64,000 bases of DNA from assembly GCA_042095135.1 (NCBI GenBank), contig JBELBV010000002.1, forward strand, positions 82,668 to 146,667, in the 5' to 3' direction. Positions 24,734-31,980 of the stretch are shown here, piece after piece. Below the pieces are notes generated by a model. The model was not told the origin of the DNA. It was given only the letters and a program-made list of their open reading frames with translations, and did no database searches. Origin of the DNA: UA16 sp042095135 (GTDB taxonomy: Bacteria > Bacteroidota > Bacteroidia > Flavobacteriales_D > Sanyastnellaceae). The first letter of the stretch is position 1. Each line of letters opens with the position of its first letter. Position numbers and translations under genes: made by a program.

Positions 24734-25974
24734 AAGGCGTAACCATCACCGACCCCAATGGCCCGCACGACGGCACCACTAAAGACGTGCTCATTCGGGA
24801 TGGCGTCATTGTGGACATTCAAGATGCCATCTCTTCCTCTTCGGAAGCCACCGAATGGAATGAACCCGGTGCTCACCTGTCCATCGGATGGATGGACCTG
24901 CAAGCGGATTTTGCCGACCCCGGATACGAACAAAAGGAGGGCTTGGAAAACGGTCTGCGTGCTGCGAAGGCTGGGGGATTCACCCACGTCGTGCTAAATG
25001 TGAATCAACATCCCGTGCCGGACACCAAATCCAACATCGCCTACCTCATCGCGCGTTCAGCTGGGCTGGATGCCCACCTACTGCCAATGGGTACCGTTTC
25101 CGAAGGACGCGATGGTAAGCAGCTCTCCGAAATGCGCGATTTAGCACAGGCGGGCGCTGTCGCATTCTCGGACGACGCCCCACTCAACGGCGTGGAAATG
25201 CTCCGCCGTGCGTTGGAGTACGCCCACGGCCTGCCCCACCCCATTGTCACGTGTCCCTTGGAATTGGGCCTGAACGCCCATCCACAAATGCACGAAGGCA
25301 TCACCAGCACGCACATGGGCGTGGTCGGAAATCCGACGGCCTCGGAAACCATGCGCATCAAACGCGACCTGGACATTCTGCGCTACACAGGCGGCAAGTT
25401 GCACTTCTCGTGCATCAGCGCAGCGGAGTCCGTCCGCTTGATTCGGGAGGCGAAAAGCGAAGGACTCTCCGTCACATGTGCAACTTCAGCGCACCACCTA
25501 TTTTTTGTGGACGAAGACCTCAGCACCTTCGACGGCACCTTGAAAACCCTTCCGCCTTTCCGGGCAAGAGCCGACAGAGAGGCGCTCTGCCAAGGTGTAT
25601 TGGACGGCACGATTGATGCCCTGGTCTCGGACCACCGACCGGAAGACCTAGAGCACCATGACGTGGAATTCATGCTCGCCTCCAATGGTATGGCCGGTAT
25701 AGAATCGGTGTTCCCGATTGCCTCCGCGGGATTGTCGGATGCTTCGGACGCTCACAGCGCCATCATTCGTGCATTGACCGTAGGTCCCCGTGCGGCACTT
25801 GGATTGGATGTGCCGCACATCGAGGTGGGCGCAGCGGCCAACCTGACGTGGTACCACCCCAGCAAAACGGACGCTGTTCCGGTGGTATCCGCGGCAGAAA
25901 ACCACCCCGTTTACACGGACCGCCGTACGGCCTTTTCGGGCAAAGGCATTGCGCTGGGTACCGTCTTGGGCTAA
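24718..25974 (+). CDS. Dihydroorotase homologue, probably catalytically inactive
   Basis: 418 residues with the amidohydrolase/dihydroorotase layout and length. The metal motif normally DxHxHxRxPG reads D60-L-Q-A-D-F-A-D-P-G. Both zinc His are replaced (Q62, D64), and so is the substrate-binding Arg (A66). The later HxS motif near residue 230 reads SCISAAES, so that His ligand is lost too. The Asp of the TDHAPH motif survives as SDHRPE (near 304). Inactive dihydroorotase-like proteins are known in other bacteria as structural partners of aspartate transcarbamoylase. A similar role here is inference. The gene overlaps the BatA gene by 16 nt. Confidence 0.85.
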   Translation: METIIKGVTITDPNGPHDGTTKDVLIRDGVIVDIQDAISSSSEATEWNEPGAHLSIGWMDLQADFADPGYEQKEGLENGLRAAKAGGFTHVVLNVNQHPVPDTKSNIAYLIARSAGLDAHLLPMGTVSEGRDGKQLSEMRDLAQAGAVAFSDDAPLNGVEMLRRALEYAHGLPHPIVTCPLELGLNAHPQMHEGITSTHMGVVGNPTASETMRIKRDLDILRYTGGKLHFSCISAAESVRLIREAKSEGLSVTCATSAHHLFFVDEDLSTFDGTLKTLPPFRARADREALCQGVLDGTIDALVSDHRPEDLEHHDVEFMLASNGMAGIESVFPIASAGLSDASDAHSAIIRALTVGPRAALGLDVPHIEVGAAANLTWYHPSKTDAVPVVSAAENHPVYTDRRTAFSGKGIALGTVLG

Positions 25975-25980
25975 GCGCAA

Positions 25981-26304
25981 TCAGGCCTCCCCCTGGGGTC
26001 CGCTGAACGTCAATGGCATGGCCGGGTCTTGGTTGCCTTTGGGCGGCTGAATGGGACCCTGCTGTTGTTCGAATCGTTTGACGTTTTCGCTCAACGCGTG
26101 CAGTAAACGCTTGGCATGGTGCGGCGCGAGGATGATGCGGCTGCGCACCTGCGCTTGGTTCATCCCTGGCATCACCTGAGCAAAGTCCACCACAAATTCA
26201 ACCGGGCTGTGCGTGATCACAGCGAGGTTGGAATACGTCCCTGACGCCAGTTCCTCCGGCAAATCAATGTTCAGTTGCTTCTTCTTTTTTTCTTCTTGTG
26301 CCAT
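25981..26304 (-). CDS. DUF3467 domain protein
   Basis: 107 residues. A Lys-rich start (MAQEEKKKKQLNIDLPEE) precedes the DUF3467 core: YSNLAVITHSPVEFVVDFAQV, then a central region ending RIILAPHHAKRLLHAL. The tail is Gln/Pro-rich. The family is small, common in Bacteroidota and other phyla, and of unknown function. It is the last gene of a minus-strand series after the HAD phosphatase (18-nt gap). It converges with the dihydroorotase homologue with 6 nt between stops. Confidence 0.9.
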   Translation of the reverse strand: MAQEEKKKKQLNIDLPEELASGTYSNLAVITHSPVEFVVDFAQVMPGMNQAQVRSRIILAPHHAKRLLHALSENVKRFEQQQGPIQPPKGNQDPAMPLTFSGPQGEA

Positions 26305-26322
26305 GGCAGCAGTCGTTAGGGG

Positions 26323-27057
26323 TTATCGTTGATTGAAATCCAATTCGAGTAAAGTGCGCAGCGTGTTGATGCGGCGAGGGGTAGTTGATAGGCTGGGCGA
26401 TTGGTGCGGGTCAAAATGAACGGCTCCCCACCCTGCTTCGATGGCCCCATCCACATCGCATTCCCAGTCATCTCCAATCATGACCGCTCGATCCGCTCGT
26501 GAATCGGCGAGCGTCAACCCTTTCGCGTAGCACGCTGGATGGGGCTTTTTAAAGCCCAATGCATCGCTCGTGAACACCTGCTCAAAAAACGGCTCAAGTC
26601 CACTGCGGTTGACCTTGATGTGCTGCACCTCTTCAAAACCATTGGTTAAAATGAACATGCGGTGCCCACGGGCTTTCAACGCTTGACACACTTCGATGGC
26701 CCCATCGAACAAGGCTGTTCGGTACGGGGCCCGCTCCACATAAGCTGTTCCCATTTCCTCGGCCAATGCTTCCATGCCATCAAAGGCCAGAATTCGCAGG
26801 CCTTCCACAGCCTTGCGAAAGCGGAGGGGCCGGAGTTCTTCTTTCGTGATGTGGCCTTCGCGGTAGGCCTTCCAGCACTTCTCGTTTTCCGCCTCGTACA
26901 CGGGTATGAATTCAGCAGCTGTCTTGTGTTGGGGCAAATTGGGTTGAGCGATTTCGAGGAAAATCTCTTCCAATGCTTCCCGCGAATTGCGGTCAAAATC
27001 CCACAGCGTTCGGTCGAGGTCAAAAAACAAGTCAGCCGGCGCGTTGGAAGTGGACAT
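26323..27057 (-). CDS. HAD-superfamily hydrolase, YjjG-like nucleotidase
   Basis: 244 residues. All HAD motifs are present: FFDLDRTLWDF (nucleophile Asp), ILTNGF, Lys in GFKKPHPACYAKGL, and MIGDDWECDVDGAIEAG. The WDFDRNSREAL start and cap layout resemble YjjG noncanonical pyrimidine nucleotidases, which dephosphorylate unusual dUMP analogues. The neighbouring upp gene makes a pyrimidine-salvage context plausible. The first nine residues of the longest frame were dropped. The ATG at 27057 lies 4 nt after a -7-like element. Confidence 0.88.
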   Translation of the reverse strand: MSTSNAPADLFFDLDRTLWDFDRNSREALEEIFLEIAQPNLPQHKTAAEFIPVYEAENEKCWKAYREGHITKEELRPLRFRKAVEGLRILAFDGMEALAEEMGTAYVERAPYRTALFDGAIEVCQALKARGHRMFILTNGFEEVQHIKVNRSGLEPFFEQVFTSDALGFKKPHPACYAKGLTLADSRADRAVMIGDDWECDVDGAIEAGWGAVHFDPHQSPSLSTTPRRINTLRTLLELDFNQR

Positions 27058-27061
27058 GTCC

Positions 27062-27069
27062 CGAAGGTA
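27062..27069 (-). promoter_or_regulatory. -7-like element TACCTTCG before the HAD gene
   Basis: One mismatch to TAnnTTTG, 4 nt before the ATG. It lies in the 19-nt gap behind the membrane-protein gene. Confidence 0.4.
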
Positions 27070-27076
27070 CATCACC

Positions 27077-27517
27077 TCAAACAATGTCTATGGCCCAGTA
27101 AGAGAGGGACGTCAGTAACAACGACCACGCTACGAACGCCACAACCAATATCCATGGCATGCGCTTGTCACGCTGGTAGTACTTTGCAGCAAGTATGGCT
27201 GCTATCGGAACGGAAATCATGCCACTAACCGCAAGCAGACCCCACATTCCGAAAAGCCGGCGGAAACGCACCACACGCCTCCGTTGCGACGTGAAAAACG
27301 GCCGCTTAGGCTCCTTCTCCCCCCGAAACTTCGCCCACTTTTTGAGCATCCACTTGCCAAAGAAGAAAAAGGTCCATACGCCCACCATTGCGCCAGCCGA
27401 AGTGACGATGACCGTTGCTCCGAAACTCCATCCGCGGGCAATCATGAGCGACGGGGTCACCAGAAATTTGACCACCGCACCAAACATCCACAGCACTATT
27501 TCGAGGACGTCAGGCAT
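27077..27517 (-). CDS. Small membrane protein of unknown function
   Basis: 146 residues with four likely helices: around 5-20, 34-53, 88-110 and 122-141. A very basic cytoplasmic loop (LKKWAKFRGEKEPKRPFF, then SQRRRVVRFRRLF) lies between helices two and three. The family resembles small 'SNARE-like' or permease-fragment proteins annotated only as hypothetical in Bacteroidota. I cannot assign a role. It begins 2 nt after the upp stop, so it is likely read from the same transcript. Confidence 0.75.
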   Translation of the reverse strand: MPDVLEIVLWMFGAVVKFLVTPSLMIARGWSFGATVIVTSAGAMVGVWTFFFFGKWMLKKWAKFRGEKEPKRPFFTSQRRRVVRFRRLFGMWGLLAVSGMISVPIAAILAAKYYQRDKRMPWILVVAFVAWSLLLTSLSYWAIDIV

Positions 27518-27519
27518 GC

Positions 27520-28173
27520 TTACAATTTGCTCCCAAAGGCCAAATCACCCGCATCGCCAAGGCCCGGGATGATGTAGCCCTTTTCGTTCAGTATTTCATC
27601 GACCGCTGCCACCCACACGTGGGATTGAGGGTGGTGATGTTGGAGGTGGTCTACGCCTCGCTGGCTCGCAATCGCGGCCAACACGTGCACCGTCTCGGGT
27701 GTGCCGTGCGATGCGAACAGCGCGGTGAGCACTTGGGCCAAGGAAGCGCCCGTTGCGAGCATGGGATCCGATACGATCAATACCTTTCCCTGCAATGGTG
27801 GTGCGCTGACGGCATCAATTCCGATTTCGAAGGCGCTGTGCGCTTCATCGACATACTTCCGGCACGCCGATACGAACGCCTGTTCTGCACGGTCAAACAC
27901 ATCGGCCACACCCTCGTGCATGGGCAGCCCCGCCCGAAGAATGGTGGCCAACACCGGTTGTTCGGTGAGCCGATTTACCGTCGAGGTACCCAACGGGGTC
28001 TCTACCAATGTCGGTGTGAACACCAAGGATTTACTTACTTCAACGGCCATGGCGCTACCCAACCGCTTTAAGTTGAACCGGAAGCGCATCGGATCCTGCT
28101 GGAGGTTCGAATCGCGCAGTTCCGCGACAAATTCATTGGTGATGCTATCGGTTGAGGAGAAATTCGTGACCAT
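27520..28173 (-). CDS. upp: Uracil phosphoribosyltransferase
   Basis: 217 residues. PRPP-binding loop VLIVSDPMLATGASL and the upstream RAGLPMHEG flexible-loop region are present. The enzyme makes UMP from uracil and PRPP. The frame is open upstream to 28248, but that part belongs to the preceding deacetylase-like gene. The ATG at 28173 (MVTNFSSTDS) follows that gene's stop by 10 nt and is typical of Bacteroidota Upp. The HAD phosphatase two genes on may act in the same salvage branch. Confidence 0.93.
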   Translation of the reverse strand: MVTNFSSTDSITNEFVAELRDSNLQQDPMRFRFNLKRLGSAMAVEVSKSLVFTPTLVETPLGTSTVNRLTEQPVLATILRAGLPMHEGVADVFDRAEQAFVSACRKYVDEAHSAFEIGIDAVSAPPLQGKVLIVSDPMLATGASLAQVLTALFASHGTPETVHVLAAIASQRGVDHLQHHHPQSHVWVAAVDEILNEKGYIIPGLGDAGDLAFGSKL

Positions 28174-28183
28174 CGGTTTAGGT

Positions 28184-29530
28184 TTAACACACGCGTTCAA
28201 ATACTTGTTCGTACACCGCTCTCCACCCCTTCCATTCATTGCACTCACTGACCGTTTCGTTGTGCCACAGCAAGGTGAGTACGCCGTCCACGGCCTTCAC
28301 GTTTTGAGCCAATTGCTCAAGGGCATCGAGAGCTTGATTCGGAGTGAAGCCCATGTACCGATTCAACGTGGCGTCCATCGCAGAAACCGGGTGGATGGTC
28401 AGGTCCATTGTGCGGTTGGCAGTGACATCAAATGCGCGAAACGGACGTGACATCCCCGCGCGAAATCCAATGTGATCGGCATACCCGAGGCTATGGTCGT
28501 GCCGGATCCCAGCGGCTTCCAAGCGCCTCCAGGTTTCAGGCAATCGCTGCAATAAGTAGTGCTGACGAGCGTGTTGCACGGGGCCATTTGAAAGCTCCTC
28601 CAACCGGTTGATTTCCGTTTTCAGTCGATTAAAGTCGCTTGATTCGTGGCTGGCGACACCCGGATGAATACCAATGAAAGCGGATTTCGAAAGCCGCTGC
28701 ACCAAGGTCCGCAGCCCGGGTTGGCGCCAGTTTACCGGCCTGTCGTGAGGTCCTCGGTCCGCCAGCAAAAAGAAATACCGCGCCTTCAGGCCGCAAGCCG
28801 CATGCAAGGACTCGAGCCATTCGTAGGTGTCATAAGGGTCCGGCTGTCCGTGGACCAAGACACGGTAGCGCTCCGCCAAGCGGGCGGTGTTTCCGGACAT
28901 CAAATCTTTGGCTGTGGCACCCCATGTTCGTAGGGTGCTACGGTGTCGATAGGCATACGCGCTGTCCACATCAATGGTGGGGCGAACCGTGTAGGTATCA
29001 GGTCGTGGTGTGAGGCCTATGGATGAAGCCCACGACCAAATGCGCGCCTCCACCTCCGGCCGCAACAACCAGCCTTCCGAATGGGCCATCGAGGCCGAAG
29101 CTTGAAAACGCCCCATGCCATCGAAAGCCGATTCAAAGGCGGTGCATTCTTCCATTCGCGTCACCATCCAAAACACCCAACTCCACCAATCAGCATCCGC
29201 GCGCGCTTCAGACGCATTGGGCACTCCAAACGGAAGCCGCCCCTGCCCCGGTACGCTAGGTCCCTCCTCATCCGACCAGGTGTTCAAGGCGGAATGCTCT
29301 ATGGCCGTTCCTTCCAATAGCCCAGAAGCCGGCACCCATGCTGCATTCATAGCTTCGGGAAGTGTCCCGCCGTATTGGACCTTCAGTCCGTCGCTTGTTC
29401 TCCAATCCGAATTTGTTTTGTACCACCGGTATGGCAGTCCGAGCACCACATCAAAGACGATATAAGCCACGTATTCATGTCGCGGAGACACAGCGCCTGA
29501 AGCCACCCAGAGGTTTACCGATTCAGCCAT
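28184..29530 (-). CDS. Polysaccharide-deacetylase-like protein
   Basis: 448 residues, apparently cytoplasmic. The layout matches the DUF7033-type N-terminal region plus a NodB-like barrel found in Bacteroidota: YVAYIVFDVVLGLPYRWY, WVFWMVTRMEEC, then TYTVRPTIDVDSAYAYRHRS, ARYFFLLADRG, FIGIHPGVASHES, RQHYLLQRLPETWRRLEAAG and LLWHNETVS. Asp in TIDVDSAY and the HPG motif fit metal-site positions. A glycan N-deacetylase role is likely but the substrate is unknown. It overlaps the upstream wecB-like gene by 16 nt, suggesting they act together on a UDP-HexNAc-derived polymer. Confidence 0.82.
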   Translation of the reverse strand: MAESVNLWVASGAVSPRHEYVAYIVFDVVLGLPYRWYKTNSDWRTSDGLKVQYGGTLPEAMNAAWVPASGLLEGTAIEHSALNTWSDEEGPSVPGQGRLPFGVPNASEARADADWWSWVFWMVTRMEECTAFESAFDGMGRFQASASMAHSEGWLLRPEVEARIWSWASSIGLTPRPDTYTVRPTIDVDSAYAYRHRSTLRTWGATAKDLMSGNTARLAERYRVLVHGQPDPYDTYEWLESLHAACGLKARYFFLLADRGPHDRPVNWRQPGLRTLVQRLSKSAFIGIHPGVASHESSDFNRLKTEINRLEELSNGPVQHARQHYLLQRLPETWRRLEAAGIRHDHSLGYADHIGFRAGMSRPFRAFDVTANRTMDLTIHPVSAMDATLNRYMGFTPNQALDALEQLAQNVKAVDGVLTLLWHNETVSECNEWKGWRAVYEQVFERVC

Positions 29531-30621
29531 GTACGCAACGTATGAGCGATGTGCAATGCCGCTTGTCCATCCCCATAGAGGGGAACAGAGAAATCCATGA
29601 CACTAGATGCTGATTCCAGCTTAGCAACAGCGGCCTCCACTTCCGTGGGTTGGGCGCACAAAAGGGCAACGCCGTGGTCCATCAATTCCGTCCATTCCGA
29701 AGCAGCTCGCAGCACCACGGCCGGTCGGCCCATGAAGTAGGCCTCCTTCTGCAATCCGCCCGAATCCGTCCACACCTGGCGGACTTTTTTCAACCAATGG
29801 AGTATCTGCAGGTAACGCGCCGGTTCATGCGCATCAATGCCAAGTGATTCAAGCTGACCGCGCCATGCATCGCCATAGATGCGCTCCACTACCACAGCAG
29901 TTCGGGGATGCACCGGGAAATGCACACGCCATCCCCTCGATTGCGCTGCTGCGCTCGCGGACTCAATCCACGCCCTCAACCGATTGGGATCGTCCACATT
30001 GGATGGCCGATGTAGGGTAAGTAAAACCGTATTGGCTTCCGCGGCAACGGGCTGGAGTTGACCTCCAAAATGCCGTGCCGTGTCGAGCATGAGATCCCCG
30101 GACACATCGACCCGGAGGCCATCGCGTGCACCGCTCACGATGCCTTCCTTCGCAAGCAAATCCACAGCCGCCTGAGAAGGGCAAAAGAGCACATCGCTCA
30201 AGGCATCGGTGAGGATGCGGTTGACCTCTTCTGGCATGCTGCGATCGAATGACCGAAGACCGGCTTCGATGTGCACCACCGGTGTCCCCGTTCGGCTCGC
30301 CGCCCACGCCCCAGCTAGGGTAGAATCGGTATCACCATAAAGGATGACGGCGTCAGGAGCATCTTGGGCAATGGCCGCCATCACCCCTTCCATCATCTGG
30401 CCCATGCGCACCGCCGGCTCGCTGGACACGTTCAACACGTGGTGTGCCGCGGGCAGGTTCAATTCATCTATGAAACGACCCGCCATGTCATGGGAATAAT
30501 GCTGCCCTGTATGCAATACCCGTTCTTCAATGCCCACGGAAGGGTCCTTCAGCACGCGGCTGAGCGCACTGGCTTTCATCCATTGAGGCCTCGCCCCGAT
30601 GACGGTAAGAACGCGTTTCAT
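29515..30621 (-). CDS. wecB: UDP-N-acetylglucosamine 2-epimerase (non-hydrolysing) family
   Basis: 368 residues, GT-B fold. Motifs: GARPQWMKASAL (usual form GTRPExIK), YGDTDSTLAGAWAA, HIEAGLRSFDRSMPEEVNR, VLLTLHRPSNVDD and TDSGGLQKEAYFMGRPAVVLR. The family interconverts UDP-GlcNAc and UDP-ManNAc. The final active-site stretch reads RAASEWTEL instead of the usual RxxTERPE, so substrate or reaction may differ. It overlaps the deacetylase-like gene by 16 nt and follows radC with a 33-nt gap. Surface-polysaccharide synthesis is the likely pathway. Confidence 0.88.
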   Translation of the reverse strand: MKRVLTVIGARPQWMKASALSRVLKDPSVGIEERVLHTGQHYSHDMAGRFIDELNLPAAHHVLNVSSEPAVRMGQMMEGVMAAIAQDAPDAVILYGDTDSTLAGAWAASRTGTPVVHIEAGLRSFDRSMPEEVNRILTDALSDVLFCPSQAAVDLLAKEGIVSGARDGLRVDVSGDLMLDTARHFGGQLQPVAAEANTVLLTLHRPSNVDDPNRLRAWIESASAAAQSRGWRVHFPVHPRTAVVVERIYGDAWRGQLESLGIDAHEPARYLQILHWLKKVRQVWTDSGGLQKEAYFMGRPAVVLRAASEWTELMDHGVALLCAQPTEVEAAVAKLESASSVMDFSVPLYGDGQAALHIAHTLRTWLNR

Positions 30622-30654
30622 TGCAATTGACCTTTGACTGAATCGACGGCGGCC

Positions 30655-31326
30655 TCAAAGCTCGCCTTCGTCAGCGAAGCTAAAGTAACGGTTACGGGAA
30701 ACAATCAAGTGGTCCAACAACGGGCAATCCAACATTTTGCCCGCCCATTGAAGGTTTTTTGTGAGCTCCCGGTCGGATCTGCTCGGCCGTACGTTGCCCG
30801 ATGGGTGGTTGTGCACAGCGATGATGCCCGCTGCACGCATCGCGAGTGCCTTCGAAAAGATAAGTTTTGGATCAGCAACGGTCCCCGTCAACCCTCCCTT
30901 ACTGACCATGACCTCTGCCATGACCGAGTTGGACCGACGCAGCAGCACCAGCCAAAATTCTTCGTGCCCCAAGTCCGAAAGCCGAATGGAGAAGCGCTTG
31001 AACACATCACCGGAAGATCGAATGAATGCATCCTTATACTGGGCAGTCATCTGCCGGCGGCGACCTAATTCCAATGCGGCGGACAACTGGAGGGCCTTGG
31101 TACGACCGATGCCCGGAACTTCCGTCATGCCCATGGGCGGAATCGAGGAAAGCACAGCCAAATCCCCCTGCACCAATTCAAGCAGCGCACAGGCAGCCTG
31201 GTGCACCGATTGGCCCTGTACACCGGACCCCAACAGCACGGCAATCAATTCAACGGCAGTCAAATCTTGGGGCCCGCCCAAGAGCAATTTCTCCCGTGGC
31301 ATGTGCATAGGCCTTTCTTCTCCCAT
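30655..31326 (-). CDS. radC: RadC family JAB-domain protein
   Basis: 223 residues. An N-terminal helix-hairpin-helix (VPGIGRTKALQL) is followed by the JAB/MPN metal-binding motif VHNHPSGNVRPSRSD (HxHPSG...SxxD). The old DNA-repair assignment of RadC is disputed. The fold suggests a metal-dependent peptidase or isopeptidase, substrate unknown. The longest frame begins at a GTG at 31338. The ATG at 31326 (MGEERPMHMPREKLL) is the better start. The rpsT terminator lies just upstream. Confidence 0.92.
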   Translation of the reverse strand: MGEERPMHMPREKLLLGGPQDLTAVELIAVLLGSGVQGQSVHQAACALLELVQGDLAVLSSIPPMGMTEVPGIGRTKALQLSAALELGRRRQMTAQYKDAFIRSSGDVFKRFSIRLSDLGHEEFWLVLLRRSNSVMAEVMVSKGGLTGTVADPKLIFSKALAMRAAGIIAVHNHPSGNVRPSRSDRELTKNLQWAGKMLDCPLLDHLIVSRNRYFSFADEGEL

Positions 31327-31347
31327 TCGTAACTCCACATTTTGGGC

Positions 31348-31376
31348 AAAAAAAAGCCCCCTTGTTCAGGAGGCTA
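31348..31376 (-). terminator. Intrinsic terminator of rpsT
   Basis: On the minus strand, AGCCTCC and GGGGGCT arms (one G-T pair) around a TGAACAA loop are followed by eight T. It lies 24 nt after the rpsT stop. Confidence 0.8.
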
Positions 31377-31399
31377 ATTTCAATGCTATGGAGACTCAA

Positions 31400-31651
31400 T
31401 CAGAGCTTCGCTACGTGTATGGCGAGACTTGATTTGAGGTTGGAGGCTTTGTTCTTATGGATGACGTTGCTCTTCGCCAATTTATCCAACATCGCAGAAA
31501 CCACAGGAAGCATCTCTGCCGCCTTCTTTGCGTCAGTGGTTGCACGGAGGGCACGGACAGCGTTACGGGCTGTCTTGTGGTAGTAACGGTTGCGCTCCGC
31601 TTTCTTGCGGTCAGAGCGGATGCGCTTCAATGAGGATTTGTGATGAGCCAT
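31400..31651 (-). CDS. rpsT: 30S ribosomal protein S20
   Basis: 83 residues, very basic. The sequence MAHHKSSLKRIRSDRKK, then YHKTARNAVRALRATTDAKKAAEML and IHKNKASNLKSSLAIHV, is characteristic of bS20, which binds the 5' domain of 16S rRNA. It stands as a single transcript between a consensus promoter and a terminator. Confidence 0.97.
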   Translation of the reverse strand: MAHHKSSLKRIRSDRKKAERNRYYHKTARNAVRALRATTDAKKAAEMLPVVSAMLDKLAKSNVIHKNKASNLKSSLAIHVAKL

Positions 31652-31685
31652 AAGCTTTCGTCTGTATTATCCCGTTAAGGGGGTG

Positions 31686-31693
31686 CAAATATA
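31686..31693 (-). promoter_or_regulatory. rpsT promoter, -7 TATATTTG with TTG at -33
   Basis: Exact TAnnTTTG match with a TTG element 19 nt upstream, the best full promoter in the window. It leaves a 34-nt space to the rpsT ATG. Confidence 0.7.
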
Positions 31694-31962
31694 GTAGATA
31701 TTCCAATGCACGCAAGCCCTGCAGGCAAAGAAACAGAAAGGGCGCACCCCTGCGCCCTTTCACCCTAACAATCTACTCGTATTTCGACAACGACGCCTGC
31801 AAACCTCGCATCAAAACACGGCGCTATATTACATAAATATTTACTATCAACAGCTAAATAAGTCGACTAAATTGTGTATTTTATAGTTAAGTGTTTGACT
31901 GCTTTAAGAATACACCCATCCCATTCGTGCCCTTCAATCGCAAATTCAACCGAACGCACTCC
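31694..31962. other. AT-rich intergenic spacer, no gene seen
   Basis: This divergent spacer between rpsT and the haloperoxidase-fusion gene is markedly richer in A/T than its surroundings, most strongly from about 31809 to 31920. I see no open frame of note, no tRNA and no riboswitch I can name. It contains one perfect hairpin (listed separately). Confidence 0.6.
31737..31760. repeat. Perfect 10-bp inverted repeat (hairpin)
   Basis: AAAGGGCGCA, CCCC loop, TGCGCCCTTT. It is terminator-like in shape, but neither strand has an obvious gene ending here and there is no clean T run. Confidence 0.55.
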
Positions 31963-31970
31963 TACCTTTG
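31963..31970 (+). promoter_or_regulatory. -7 element TACCTTTG for the haloperoxidase-fusion gene
   Basis: Exact TAnnTTTG match, 10 nt before the ATG at 31981. Confidence 0.55.
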
Positions 31971-31980
31971 ACCTCGGCTC

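Noticed and set aside
24718..25974. Active dihydroorotase pyrC
   Set aside because: Metal and substrate ligands are replaced (Q62, D64, A66), so a catalytic call is not supported.
31737..31760. Terminator of an unseen gene
   Set aside because: No open frame ends on either side and there is no T run; kept only as an inverted repeat.
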